This document shows, one piece after another, positions 8,822 through 17,972 of a stretch of DNA of 64,000 nt. The notes beneath the pieces are model-generated. The model saw nothing but the letters and a program-made list of their open reading frames with translations, did not search any database and was not told the origin of the DNA. Position 1 is the first letter of the stretch. Each line of letters opens with the position of its first letter. The position numbers were made by a program, and so were the translations under genes. Source of the DNA: Tabrizicola sp. TH137 (GTDB taxonomy: Bacteria > Pseudomonadota > Alphaproteobacteria > Rhodobacterales > Rhodobacteraceae); the NCBI RefSeq assembly GCF_002855575.1, contig NZ_PKRQ01000001.1, forward strand, positions 744,001-808,000. The letters are read 5' to 3'.

Positions 8822-10165
8822 ATGACCGCATCGCTTCCCGACCTGACCGCCCGCCTTCTCGACGCCGCCCGCAAGGCGGGGGCCGAGGCGGCGGATGCGC
8901 TGGCCATCCACGGCACCTCCACCACCATCGACGTGCGGCGCGGCGCGCTGGAACAGGCCGAACGGGCCGAGGGCACGGAAATCGGCCTCCGCGTCCTTTT
9001 CGGCGGCAAACAGGCCTGCGTCTCCTCCTCCGACATCTCGGATCGCACCATCGCCGCGCTGGCCGAACGCGCCGTCGCCATGGCGCGCGAGGCGCCGAAT
9101 GACCCCTATGCCGGTCTGGCCGATCCCGATGCCATCGCCCGCGACTGGAACCTTGCCGCGCTCGATCTGGCCGATCCCGCGCCCGAACCCGATGCCGCCA
9201 CGCTGGAATCCGACTGCCGCGCCGTAGAGGCCGCCGCCCTCGCCGCCCATGGCATCACGCAGGTCGAGGCATCGGCAGGCTATTCCGCCCGCGCCATGCA
9301 CCTGGCCGCTTCCAACGGCTTTTCGGGTGGCTATGCGCGCACCTCCCGCTCCCTCTCTGCCGTGGCCTTCACCGGCGAAGGCACGGGGATGGAGCGTGAC
9401 TGGGCCGGCGAATCCCGCACCTACCAATCCGACCTGCCCGATGCGGCGGGCATCGGCGCCCTTGCCGCCGAACGCGCCCTCTCCCGCGCGGGCGCGGTGA
9501 AACCCGTCACCGGCACCTATCCCGTCCTTTTCGACGAACGCATCGCCTCGTCCCTCATCGGCCACCTCCTCTCGGCGGTGAACGGCGCGGCCATCGCCCG
9601 CGGCGCAAGCTGGCTGCGCGACGCGCTGGGCCAGCAGGTCCTGCCCACCGGCCTTTCCGTCATCGAAGACCCGCACCGCCCCCGCATCGGCGCCTCGCGC
9701 CCCTTCGATGGCGAAGGCCTGCCCACCCGCCGCCGCGCCATCGTCGAAGACGGCATCCTCACCGGCTGGACGCTCGACCTCGCCACGGGGCGCAAGCTCG
9801 GCCTGCCCAGCACCGCCAATGCTGCACGCGGCACCTCTGCGCCCCCGTCACCCTCCACCTCCAACATCGACCTGACGCCAGGAACCCGCACCCGCGATGA
9901 CCTGATCCGCGATATGGGCACCGGCCTTCTCGTCACCTCGATGATCGGCTCCACCATCAACCCGACCACGGGCGATTATTCGCGCGGCGCGGCGGGCTTC
10001 TGGGTGCAGAACGGCGTGATCTCCCATCCCGTCAACGAATGCACCATCGCGGGCAATCTGCGCGACATGCTCCTCCGCCTGATCCCCGCCAATGACGCCC
10101 GCGCGCATCTTTCGACCCGCGTCCCCTCCTGCCTGATCGACGGTCTCACCCTTGCCGGGGCCTGA
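8822..10165 (+). CDS. pmbA: PmbA/TldE-family metalloprotease subunit
   Basis: 447 residues, the usual PmbA length. TldD/TldE proteins form a cytosolic heteromeric protease involved in processing modified peptides; TldD carries the metal site and PmbA/TldE is the partner. Family-like segments include the N-terminal strand with VRRGALEQAE and the C-terminal GNLRDMLL. ATG 8822 is preferred over the in-frame ATG at 8780 because AAGGA (8811-8815) sits 6 bp before it and the protein then starts as usual. The end overlaps the cysQ gene by 14 bp. No tldD lies in the window. Confidence 0.85.
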   Translation: MTASLPDLTARLLDAARKAGAEAADALAIHGTSTTIDVRRGALEQAERAEGTEIGLRVLFGGKQACVSSSDISDRTIAALAERAVAMAREAPNDPYAGLADPDAIARDWNLAALDLADPAPEPDAATLESDCRAVEAAALAAHGITQVEASAGYSARAMHLAASNGFSGGYARTSRSLSAVAFTGEGTGMERDWAGESRTYQSDLPDAAGIGALAAERALSRAGAVKPVTGTYPVLFDERIASSLIGHLLSAVNGAAIARGASWLRDALGQQVLPTGLSVIEDPHRPRIGASRPFDGEGLPTRRRAIVEDGILTGWTLDLATGRKLGLPSTANAARGTSAPPSPSTSNIDLTPGTRTRDDLIRDMGTGLLVTSMIGSTINPTTGDYSRGAAGFWVQNGVISHPVNECTIAGNLRDMLLRLIPANDARAHLSTRVPSCLIDGLTLAGA

Positions 10166-10931
10166 GGACGACCTCTCCCTCCTGATCGAGGCCGCCCGCA
10201 TCGCGGGCCCCATCGCGCTCCGTTATTGGAAGCGGAACCCGAAGGTCTGGCAGAAGGGCGATGAAAGCCCGGTGACAGAGGCCGACCATGCGGTGAATGA
10301 GGCGCTGCATCACCACCTGCAAACCGCCCGCCCCGCCTATGGCTGGCTGTCCGAGGAAAGCCCCGACGACCCCGCCCGCCTTGCCGCCCGCGATGTCTTC
10401 ATCCTCGATCCGATCGACGGCACCCGCGCCTTCATCGACGGCGAAGACAGCTTCAGCCACGCCCTCGCCGTGGCCCGCGACGGGGTGGTGACGGCGGGCG
10501 TCGTCTACCTCCCTGCGCTTGACCGCCTTTTTGCCGCCACGCTGGACGGCCCCGCCACGCTGAACGGCACCCCCATCCATGCCAGCACACAACCCGGCAT
10601 CGAAGGCGCCACGATCCTGACCCCCGCCGTCAACCTGAAACCCGAATTCTGGCCCGGCGGCGTGCCCGATGTGAAACGCAGCTTCCGCACCTCCGTGGCC
10701 TATCGCCTTGCCCTTGTGGCGCAAGGCCGCTTCGACGGAATGCTCTCCTTCCGCCAAGGCTGGGAATGGGACATCGCCGCAGGCAGCCTGATCGCCGCCC
10801 GCGCGGGCGCCACGGTGACGGACAGGCATGGCGCAGCCCTGCACTTCAACCGCCCCACCCCCCGCTCCGACGGCCTGATCGCCGCCGCCCCCGGCCTGCA
10901 CGCCGCCCTGCGGGCGCGGCTTGGCGCTTAG
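10152..10931 (+). CDS. cysQ: 3'(2'),5'-bisphosphate nucleotidase / inositol monophosphatase family
   Basis: 259 residues. Metal-dependent phosphatase motifs are visible: Glu-Glu at about 68-69 (SEES), D86-P-I-D89-G-T and, near residue 204, WDIAAGSLI. The CysQ group removes the 3'-phosphate from PAP formed in sulfate assimilation; an inositol-phosphatase role cannot be excluded. The only sensible start is TTG at 10152, inside the end of pmbA. The stop codon overlaps the convergent mutS stop (10928-10931). Confidence 0.82.
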   Translation: MPGPEDDLSLLIEAARIAGPIALRYWKRNPKVWQKGDESPVTEADHAVNEALHHHLQTARPAYGWLSEESPDDPARLAARDVFILDPIDGTRAFIDGEDSFSHALAVARDGVVTAGVVYLPALDRLFAATLDGPATLNGTPIHASTQPGIEGATILTPAVNLKPEFWPGGVPDVKRSFRTSVAYRLALVAQGRFDGMLSFRQGWEWDIAAGSLIAARAGATVTDRHGAALHFNRPTPRSDGLIAAAPGLHAALRARLGA

Positions 10932-13573
10932 GGCTTCATCAGGTCCTTCAACTCATAGACCAGCCGCAGCGCCTCCATCGGCGTCATCTCATCCGGCAGC
11001 GCCTCTTTCAGCCGCGCCTCCACCGGCGATTCCTTCGCCACCACGCGCGGCGCCGGCGGCGCAGCAGGGGCCACGCTGAACAGCGGCAGATCGTCGATCA
11101 GCGCCTTCGGCCGCGCCCCCCCCTGCCGTTCGCCGGATTCCAGCGCCTCCAGCACCACCTTCGCCCGGTCCACCACCGCCTGAGGCAGCCCCGCCAGCCG
11201 CGCCACCTGCACGCCATAGGACCGGTCCGCCGCCCCCTTCCGCACCTCATGCAGGAAGATGACCTCGCCCTCCCACTCCTTCACCCGCACGGTGGCATTC
11301 TCCACCCCCGGCAGCTTGCCCGCCAGCGCCGTCATCTCATGGTAATGCGTGGCAAAGAGCGCGCGGCAGCGGTTCACCCCGTGCAGATGCTCCATCGTCG
11401 CCCAGGCGATGGACAGCCCGTCATAGGTCGCCGTCCCCCGCCCGATCTCGTCCAGGATCACCAGCGCCCGGTCATCCGCCTGATTCAGGATCGCCGCCGT
11501 TTCCACCATTTCCACCATGAAGGTGGATCGCCCCCGCGCCAGATCATCCGCCGCGCCCACGCGGCTGAACAACTGGCTGACAACACCGACATGCGCGCGG
11601 CTTGCAGGCACAAAACTCCCCGCCTGCGCCAGCAGCGCAATCAACGCGTTCTGCCGCAGGAAGGTGGATTTCCCCGCCATGTTCGGCCCGGTCAGCAGCC
11701 AGACCGCCGGCGTCTCCCCCTCCGTCAGCGCGCAGTCATTGGCCACAAACGGCCCCGCCCCCTGCCGCCGAAGCGCCCGCTCCACCACCGGATGGCGCCC
11801 GCCCTCCACCACGAAGGCGCGGCTGTCATCCACCACCGGCTCCGCCCAGCCCTCCTCCGCCGCCAGATCGGCCCAGGCCGCCGCCAGATCCACCTCGGCC
11901 AAGGCCCGCGCCGCTGCCCCCACAGGCCCACTTGCCGCCAGCACCGCCGCCCGCAGCGCCTCGAAATGCCGCTTCTCGATCTCCAGCGCATGGTTCCCGG
12001 CATTCAGGATGCGCGTCTCCATCTCCGACAGGTCCACCGTGGTAAACCGCACCTGCCCCGCCGTCGTCTGCCGATGGATGAAGGTCTCCGACAAGGGCGG
12101 CGACAGCATCCGCTCCGCATGGGTGGACGTCGTCTCAATAAAGTAACCCAGCACATTGTTATGCTTGATCTTCAGGCTCTGAATGCCCGTCTGCGCGATG
12201 AAATCCGCCTGCATCGCGGCGATCACCCCGCGCCCCTCATCCCGCAAGCGCCGCGCCTGATCTAGGTCCTCGTCATATCCCGGCGCGATGAAGCCCCCAT
12301 CCCGCGCCAGAAGCGGCGGCTCCGCCACCAGCGCCTGATCCAAGAGGTCCACCAGCGCCTCATGCCCCAGCAGCGCCGCCGCCGCCTCGGCCAGCAGCAC
12401 AGGCGCCCCCTCCAGCCGCGCCGCCACCGATACCGCCTGCGTCAGCCCCGCCCGGATCGCGGCAAGGTCACGCGGCCCGCCCCGATCCAGCGCCAGCCGC
12501 GACAGCGCGCGGTCCATGTCCGGCACCCGACGCAGCGCATCGCGCAATTCGGCGCGCAACAGGCTCTGTTCCAGCAGAAAACGCACCGAGTCCAGCCGCG
12601 CATGGATCACGGAAAGGTCACGCGACGGCGAAGACACCCGCCGTTCCAGCAGCCTTGCCCCCGGCGCCGTCACCGTCCGATCCACCGCCGCCAGCAGCGA
12701 TCCGTCCCGCCCGCCGCTCAAGGCCTGCGTCAGTTCCAGATTGCGCCGCGTCGCGGCGTCGATCTGCATCGCGCCCCCCGCCGCCTCTTTCACCGGGGGC
12801 CGCAGCAAGGGCAGCTTCCCCCGCTGCGTCAGGTCCAGATAATCGACCAGCGCCCCCATGGCCGAAAGTTCCGCCCGGTCAAACCGCCCGAACCCTTCCA
12901 GCGTCCCCACATCGAACAGCGCGCACAGCCGCTTTTCCGCCGAGACGCTATCAAAAGACCCCCGTGCCAACCGCGTCAGCGATGCGCCGGATTCAGTCAC
13001 TATTCCGGCCCAATCCGCCTCTCGCGCCTCGGAAATCAGCACCTCGCGCGGGGCCAGCCGCGCCAGTTCCGGGCCCAGCCGCGCCGGCGCACAGGGCATC
13101 ACCCGCAACTCGCCCGTCGAAATATCCGCCCAGGCCAGCGCCGCCTCGTCCCGCACCTCGCTGAACGCACAGAGGAAGTTATGCCGCCGCGCCTCCAGCA
13201 GCGCATCTTCGGTCAGCGTGCCGGGTGTCACCAGCCGCACCACATCCCGCCGCACCACCGCCTTGGACCCGCGCTTCTTCGCCTCGGCCGGGTCCTCCAA
13301 CTGTTCCGCAATCGCCACGCGAAACCCCTTGCGGATCAGCGTCAGCAGATAGCCTTCCGCGGAATGCACCGGCACCCCGCACATCGCGATGGGCTCACCC
13401 AGATGAAACCCCCGCTTCGTCAGCGCGATATCCAGCGCCTCTGCCGCCGCGACCGCATCCTCGAAGAACATCTCGTAGAAATCGCCCATCCGGTAGAACA
13501 GCAAGGCGCCGGGGTTCTGCGCCTTGATCTCCAGATATTGCGCCATCATCGGCGTCACGCTGTCTTCGGTCAT
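10928..13573 (-). CDS. mutS: DNA mismatch repair protein MutS
   Basis: 881 residues, full length. The mismatch-recognition Phe-x-Glu is at 32-34 in GDFYEMF. The Walker A is at about 625 (TGPNMAGKST) and the Walker B at about 705 (LVILDEIGRGTATYDG), followed by the conserved dimer-contact region. It binds base mismatches and small loops and recruits MutL. The C-terminus (MTPMEALRLVYELKDL) is the usual tetramerisation helix. Starts at ATG 13573. mutL is not in the window. Confidence 0.98.
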   Translation of the reverse strand: MTEDSVTPMMAQYLEIKAQNPGALLFYRMGDFYEMFFEDAVAAAEALDIALTKRGFHLGEPIAMCGVPVHSAEGYLLTLIRKGFRVAIAEQLEDPAEAKKRGSKAVVRRDVVRLVTPGTLTEDALLEARRHNFLCAFSEVRDEAALAWADISTGELRVMPCAPARLGPELARLAPREVLISEAREADWAGIVTESGASLTRLARGSFDSVSAEKRLCALFDVGTLEGFGRFDRAELSAMGALVDYLDLTQRGKLPLLRPPVKEAAGGAMQIDAATRRNLELTQALSGGRDGSLLAAVDRTVTAPGARLLERRVSSPSRDLSVIHARLDSVRFLLEQSLLRAELRDALRRVPDMDRALSRLALDRGGPRDLAAIRAGLTQAVSVAARLEGAPVLLAEAAAALLGHEALVDLLDQALVAEPPLLARDGGFIAPGYDEDLDQARRLRDEGRGVIAAMQADFIAQTGIQSLKIKHNNVLGYFIETTSTHAERMLSPPLSETFIHRQTTAGQVRFTTVDLSEMETRILNAGNHALEIEKRHFEALRAAVLAASGPVGAAARALAEVDLAAAWADLAAEEGWAEPVVDDSRAFVVEGGRHPVVERALRRQGAGPFVANDCALTEGETPAVWLLTGPNMAGKSTFLRQNALIALLAQAGSFVPASRAHVGVVSQLFSRVGAADDLARGRSTFMVEMVETAAILNQADDRALVILDEIGRGTATYDGLSIAWATMEHLHGVNRCRALFATHYHEMTALAGKLPGVENATVRVKEWEGEVIFLHEVRKGAADRSYGVQVARLAGLPQAVVDRAKVVLEALESGERQGGARPKALIDDLPLFSVAPAAPPAPRVVAKESPVEARLKEALPDEMTPMEALRLVYELKDLMKP

Positions 13574-13634
13574 CGGTCCCCCTGTTCGGGGGAAACCCTA
13601 CAAAAGCGTCAAGTCCCGCGAAAGGCCCCGCCCG

Positions 13635-14282
13635 CTATTTCGCGAAGGCCGCCTGATCGCCCCAGACCGCCTTCACCCGCGCATCCCGCCCGCAGGACTC
13701 GCGGTAAAAGGCATAGGCATTCCGCTTCTGCTTTGGCCCCGCCCGCGTCAGCACGATATCCCGGCTCTTGTAGTAATCCTGATGATAGTCCTCGGCCTCA
13801 TAGAACGGCCCCGCCGCCAGAACGGGCGTGACGACAGCCGCACCCAAAGCCCGCGATGCCTCCGCCACCGCCGCCTCTGCGCTGGCCTTTTCCGCAGAGT
13901 TAGAGACGAAAATCGCCGTCCGATAGCTGTCCCCCCGGTCGCAGAACTGCCCGCCGTCATCCAACGGATCGACCGATCGCAGGAACAGCCGCAGCACCTC
14001 GTCATAGCTGATCTTTGCGGTGTCGAAGGTGATCTCCACCGCCTCGTAATGCCCGGTTCCTCCGGCCACCACCTGCTTGTAGGTCGGGTTCTCCACCGTC
14101 CCGCCGGTAAAGCCCGACACGACGGAAATCACCCCCGGCACCTTTTCGAAATCCGCCTCCACGCACCAGAAACATCCCCCCGCCACCACCGCCTTCCCCG
14201 TGGCGGCATGGCTGGCGGCCCCCAGAACGGCCGACAGGAAAACAGTGACGATCACGGCAGCAAGGGTGAACAGACGATGCAT
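13635..14282 (-). CDS. msrA: Exported peptide-methionine (S)-S-oxide reductase MsrA
   Basis: 215 residues. A hydrophobic signal peptide (about 1-26, ending AASHA) precedes the catalytic motif GGCFWC with nucleophile Cys37. The family's YHQDYY segment is present, and a further Cys lies near the C-terminus (ESCGRD). It reduces S-methionine sulfoxide, here probably in the periplasm rather than the cytosol. There is no MsrB gene next to it. It is divergent from the aminotransferase gene across 142 bp. Confidence 0.92.
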   Translation of the reverse strand: MHRLFTLAAVIVTVFLSAVLGAASHAATGKAVVAGGCFWCVEADFEKVPGVISVVSGFTGGTVENPTYKQVVAGGTGHYEAVEITFDTAKISYDEVLRLFLRSVDPLDDGGQFCDRGDSYRTAIFVSNSAEKASAEAAVAEASRALGAAVVTPVLAAGPFYEAEDYHQDYYKSRDIVLTRAGPKQKRNAYAFYRESCGRDARVKAVWGDQAAFAK

Positions 14283-14424
14283 CGGCGAAACTCCTTTGCC
14301 CGCACCCTCGCCCCCGCGCCCGTTCCCCGCAACTCACCCTGCCGTGACCTCACGCACAGGTGACAGGCCCCCTTCCCCTTCCGCCAACCCCCCACTACCC
14401 TCGCCGCAACAGCAGAGGGCCCCC

Positions 14425-15351
14425 ATGATGGACGCCATGACCGACCCCATGACCAACCACGTCTCCACCCACGCCGCGGAAGAGGATATCCGCAACGAAA
14501 GCATCCTCATCTATGTCAACGGCCGCATCGTCCCGAAAAACCAGGCGCTGATCTCGGTTTACGACTCGGGCTTCATGCTGGGCGATGGCGTCTGGGAAGG
14601 CATCCGCCTCTATGATGGCAAATGGGCCTTCATCACCGAACATATGGACAGGCTGTATGAGGCGGCAAAGGCCATCGACCTCGACATCGGCATGACGCCG
14701 GACCAGATGATTTCCGCCGTGTTAGAGACGCAAAAGGCCAATGGGATGCACACCGATGCCCATTGCCGCCTGATGGTCACGCGGGGGGTGAAGACCCGCC
14801 CCTTCCAGAACCCACGCCTGTCGCAGCAGGGGCCGACCGTCGCCATCATCATGGAACACTCGCGCCCCAAACTCCCGCGCCCCATCACGCTCGCCACCGT
14901 GCCCCACCTGCGCGGCCTGCCCATGACGCAGGACCCCAAGCTGAACAGCCATTCCAAGCTGAACTGCATCCTCGCCTGCATTGCCGCGCAAAAGGCCGGC
15001 GCGGATGAGGCGCTGATGCTCGATGTCCATGGCTTCGTGAACACCACCAACGCCTGCAACTTCTTCATCGTCCGCAAGGGCGAGGTCTGGACGAGCACAG
15101 GCGACTACTGCATGAACGGCATCACCCGGCAAAAGGTCATCGACCTCTGCCGCGAAAACGGCATCCCGGTATTTGAACGCAACTTCTCCCTCGTCGATAC
15201 CTATGGCGCCGATGAGGCGTTTCTGACCGGCACCTTCGGCGCGCAGACGCCCGTGGGCATCATCGACGGGCGGCAGATCGGCACCGGCCAGATGGGACCG
15301 ATGACCGAACGGCTGCGCGGTCTTTACAAGGCCTTGATCGCCCGTTCGTAG
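14425..15351 (+). CDS. Class IV PLP-dependent aminotransferase
   Basis: 308 residues of the branched-chain / D-amino-acid aminotransferase fold. The N-terminal SVYDSGFMLGDGVWEG is typical, and the PLP lysine is most likely the one in LNSHSKLNC. The frame is open upstream, but an AGAGG box 7-8 bp before ATG 14425 fixes the start. Substrate is not evident; BCAT, D-alanine transaminase and aminodeoxychorismate lyase branches are hard to separate by eye. The sulfotransferase-like gene starts 56 bp downstream, separated by a four-unit 12-bp repeat. Confidence 0.85.
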   Translation: MMDAMTDPMTNHVSTHAAEEDIRNESILIYVNGRIVPKNQALISVYDSGFMLGDGVWEGIRLYDGKWAFITEHMDRLYEAAKAIDLDIGMTPDQMISAVLETQKANGMHTDAHCRLMVTRGVKTRPFQNPRLSQQGPTVAIIMEHSRPKLPRPITLATVPHLRGLPMTQDPKLNSHSKLNCILACIAAQKAGADEALMLDVHGFVNTTNACNFFIVRKGEVWTSTGDYCMNGITRQKVIDLCRENGIPVFERNFSLVDTYGADEAFLTGTFGAQTPVGIIDGRQIGTGQMGPMTERLRGLYKALIARS

Positions 15352-15354
15352 CGT

Positions 15355-15397
15355 GGCCACACATTGCGGCACAGAATACGGCACAACATCCGGCACA
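15355..15397 (+). repeat. Four-unit 12-bp-periodic repeat (CGGCACA units), copy 1
   Basis: Units begin at 15355 (GGCCACA), 15367, 15379 and 15391 (all CGGCACA), each exactly 12 bp apart with variable 5-bp spacers. The block fills the gap between the aminotransferase stop and the next ATG (15408). A second block with the same phasing and much of the same spacer sequence lies at 62880-62922. The even, near-one-helical-turn spacing suggests an array of protein-binding sites, but no family is recognised. Confidence 0.65.
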
Positions 15398-15407
15398 GGG
15401 AAAACAG

Positions 15408-16124
15408 ATGAAAATAGCCATGTGGTCCGGCCCCCGGAACCTCTCCACCGCCATGATGTATGCCTTCGCCGCAAGGGGCGATTGCGCGGTCTGGGATGAA
15501 CCCTTCTACGCCGCCTACCTGTCCGCCACCGGCATCCACCACCCGATGCGGGATGAAATCATCGCCGCCCATGACCCCGATCCCGCATCGGTCGCCGCCG
15601 CATGCATCGGCGCTATTCCGGCTGGAAAATCAATCCATTACCAGAAACACATGACGCTCCACATGATCCCTGAATTCGACCGGGGCTTCATGCGCGACCT
15701 CACCAATGTCTTCCTGATCCGCCACCCCGCCCGCGTCGTGGCCAGCTACAGCCAGAAACGCGAAGCCCCCACCCTCGCCGATATCGGCTTCGTGCAGCAG
15801 GCCGAACTCTTCGACGAAGTGGCGCAATGGATGGGCCGCCCGCCGCTGGTGATCGACAGCGCAGATATCCGCGCCAACCCACGGGAATCGTTGACAAAAC
15901 TCTGCGCCGCCCTTGGCATCCCCTTCACCGAAAACATGCTCCACTGGCCCGCCGGACCCAAACCCTATGACGGCGTCTGGGCCCCGCATTGGTACAACGC
16001 CGTCCACGCCTCCACCGGCTTCGGCGATGCGGAAGGCCCGCTTCCCACCCTTCCCGCCGATTACGCCCCCTTGGTGGAACAGGCCCTCCCGCATTATCAA
16101 AGACTTGCACGGTTCAAGCTCTGA
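15408..16124 (+). CDS. Sulfotransferase-like P-loop protein
   Basis: 238 residues. It has the 5'-phosphosulfate loop WSGPRNLSTAMM (6-17) and the 3'-phosphate-binding segment RHPARVVASY (105-114) characteristic of PAPS sulfotransferases. I recall plant proteins named branched-chain aminotransferase-like in which such a domain is joined to a class IV aminotransferase, so adjacency to such a gene here may reflect a functional partnership. The acceptor is unknown. A purine-rich box (GGGAAAAC) precedes the ATG. A PhyH-type gene follows after 79 bp. Confidence 0.75.
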   Translation: MKIAMWSGPRNLSTAMMYAFAARGDCAVWDEPFYAAYLSATGIHHPMRDEIIAAHDPDPASVAAACIGAIPAGKSIHYQKHMTLHMIPEFDRGFMRDLTNVFLIRHPARVVASYSQKREAPTLADIGFVQQAELFDEVAQWMGRPPLVIDSADIRANPRESLTKLCAALGIPFTENMLHWPAGPKPYDGVWAPHWYNAVHASTGFGDAEGPLPTLPADYAPLVEQALPHYQRLARFKL

Positions 16125-16203
16125 CGGTTTCCCATCAACCGCGCGCTTGCCCCAGGGCGCGCGGCAAAGCAAACTCCCCTTAACCAGCATCGGGGAGGAT
16201 GCC

Positions 16204-17397
16204 ATGCTCAACCACTCCACCGCCGCCGCCCGCACCGCGCGCGTCTATCTCAGGGCCGAAGATTGCAAACTCGACGACCTCGCAACCCTTTGTTCGCAAA
16301 CCGTTTCCCTCGCGGATTACCCTTTCGCGGCGGATGTGCAGAAGAATATCCTGATCTATGATTGCCCCAAACTCCTGCCCGCCCTGTCAAACCCCGATGA
16401 CCGCCGCGCCCTGATGGCCGAATGGGCCGAGGCGATGCTCACAGGCCCCGGCGTGGTGGTGCTCAAGGGCGCCGAACCCGACCTTGCGATGATCGACGAG
16501 GCGAGCGCCATCTTCTGGCGCCTGATCGAGGAGCAGAACCGTTCAGGCACCGGCGGCGGCGACCATTTCGCCAAGCCGGGAGCGAATGACCGGCTCTGGA
16601 ATTCCTTGGAAAAACATTGCCTTGCGGACCCTGCCAATTTCGCCCGCTACTACGCCAACCCCTTCCTCGCCGCGATATCCGAGGCATGGCTTGGCCCCCA
16701 TTACCAGATCACCGCGCAACTGAACGTGGTCAACCCCGGCGGCGCGGCACAGTCGCCGCATCGCGACTACCATCTCGGTTTCCAGTCGGCGGCGCAGATC
16801 GAACGCTATCCCCGCCATGTGCAACTCCTCTCGCCCGTCCTCACGCTCCAGGGCGCCATCGCCCATGTCGATGCCACCATCGAAACCGGTCCCACCCAAC
16901 TCCTGCCGTTCTCGCAGGCATACGAGGCGGGCTACCTCGCCATGAACCGTCCCGACTTCCGCGCCTATTTCGTTGAAAACCATGTGCAATTGCCGCTGGC
17001 CAAGGGCGACATGCTGTTCTTTTCGCCCGCCCTTCTGCATGCCGCCGGCACCAACCGCAGCGCCGATATCCGCCGCATGGTGAACCTGTTCCAGGTCTCC
17101 TCCGCCTATGGCCGCGCGATGGAAACGGTGGATCGCAGGCGGATGACAAAGGCGCTCTATCCCCTTCTGCGCGCTGCGAAAAACGACGGCAGCCTTTCGG
17201 ATACCCAGATCGCCCACGCCATCGCCGCCTCTGCCGAAGGCTACAGCTTCCCCACTAACTTGGATCGTGACCCACCCTTGGGCGGCATGGCCCCCAAGAC
17301 TCAGGCGGCACTGGTGGCCGAGGCTTTGGCAGCGGACTGGGAAGCCGAAAGACTCAATGCTGCGCTGGACGAACAGGCCGCGAAGAAGTGCGCCTAA
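16204..17397 (+). CDS. Phytanoyl-CoA dioxygenase (PhyH) family protein
   Basis: 397 residues. Iron(II)/2-oxoglutarate oxygenase signature: His186-x-Asp188 in PHRDYHLGF and distal His279 in LLHAAGTNRS, with Arg290 a candidate 2-oxoglutarate contact. It probably hydroxylates a small molecule. GGGGAGG (16193-16199) sets the start at ATG 16204; the open frame before it is antisense to real coding. It follows the aminotransferase and sulfotransferase-like genes on the same strand and may belong with them. Confidence 0.82.
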   Translation: MLNHSTAAARTARVYLRAEDCKLDDLATLCSQTVSLADYPFAADVQKNILIYDCPKLLPALSNPDDRRALMAEWAEAMLTGPGVVVLKGAEPDLAMIDEASAIFWRLIEEQNRSGTGGGDHFAKPGANDRLWNSLEKHCLADPANFARYYANPFLAAISEAWLGPHYQITAQLNVVNPGGAAQSPHRDYHLGFQSAAQIERYPRHVQLLSPVLTLQGAIAHVDATIETGPTQLLPFSQAYEAGYLAMNRPDFRAYFVENHVQLPLAKGDMLFFSPALLHAAGTNRSADIRRMVNLFQVSSAYGRAMETVDRRRMTKALYPLLRAAKNDGSLSDTQIAHAIAASAEGYSFPTNLDRDPPLGGMAPKTQAALVAEALAADWEAERLNAALDEQAAKKCA

Positions 17398-17443
17398 ATC
17401 CACCGCAGTTGACAAGGAACCGGCATGGGACAGACATTGCGGC

Positions 17444-17896
17444 ATGGTGCCGAGTGATCCTTTGTTCCGCTTGTATTCGCTCCTGAACGGTGAGGCATCC
17501 TTCTCCCCGCTGCGTGTCGCCGAAATCCCCCTACCGGCATCCAGAAAGCTGAAATGGTCGGCACGCTCTGTGTACATCACGGTGCGCGACGCACAAAAAA
17601 TCGCGCATCATCCCATGCACGGAATGGACGCGACCAAGGGGCTTTGTTTGCCCACGGTCATTCAGGACGGCGACTATTTCCAGTCGACGAAACGCGGTTC
17701 AGACCTTCAGATTGAAGTTGTCCTTCACGACGCCGCAAATCCAAAGCGCGCCTACTTTCTTGTCCTCAGCCGCAATCGCGAAGATACCGGAATCTTCATT
17801 CGCACATTCTACTTCACGTCAGAATTATCGCGAAACAAGATGAAAGGCGCGACACGCCTTCACATCCAAAGCCACCACAACTTCTTTGGAATGTGA
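17444..17896 (+). CDS. Orphan lower-GC protein, possible BECR-fold nuclease
   Basis: 150 residues, not firmly recognised. The pattern SVYITVRDAQKIAHHPMHG, a central IEVVLHD strand, KRAYFLVLSRN and the terminal FIRTFYFTSE reminds me of the phage Barnase-EndoU-ColicinE5/D-RelE (PBECR) nuclease families, in which His, Arg and Thr/Ser line the active site. Base composition drops to roughly 50% GC over the last 200 bp, unlike its neighbours, which suggests transfer. The ATG at 17444 is the likely start. No antitoxin-like gene is beside it. Function unproven. Confidence 0.55.
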   Translation: MVPSDPLFRLYSLLNGEASFSPLRVAEIPLPASRKLKWSARSVYITVRDAQKIAHHPMHGMDATKGLCLPTVIQDGDYFQSTKRGSDLQIEVVLHDAANPKRAYFLVLSRNREDTGIFIRTFYFTSELSRNKMKGATRLHIQSHHNFFGM

Positions 17897-17919
17897 GGGG
17901 GGGACCCACAGCTCCCCCC
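17897..17919 (+). terminator. G/C-run hairpin after the orphan gene
   Basis: A run of seven G (17897-17903) directly after the stop can pair with six C (17914-17919) across a 10-base loop. There is no T-run, so termination efficiency is uncertain. Confidence 0.4.
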
Positions 17920-17972
17920 AATACATAGGCCCATCTTGCGATGACCTGCGGACGTGGGATTTACCGCATCAC

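Noticed and set aside
6989-9676. Open frame of nearly 900 codons on the minus strand upstream of the SDR gene
   Set aside because: It is antisense to the DUF2125-like and pmbA genes. In this high-GC DNA, the phase opposite to real codons rarely shows stops. The Gly/His-rich translation resembles no protein family.
17425-17446. Possible third copy of the 12-bp repeat (GGACAGACATTG then CGGCATG)
   Set aside because: It shares ACATTGCGGCA with copy 1 but has only one good unit, and the next unit does not match, so chance similarity is likely.
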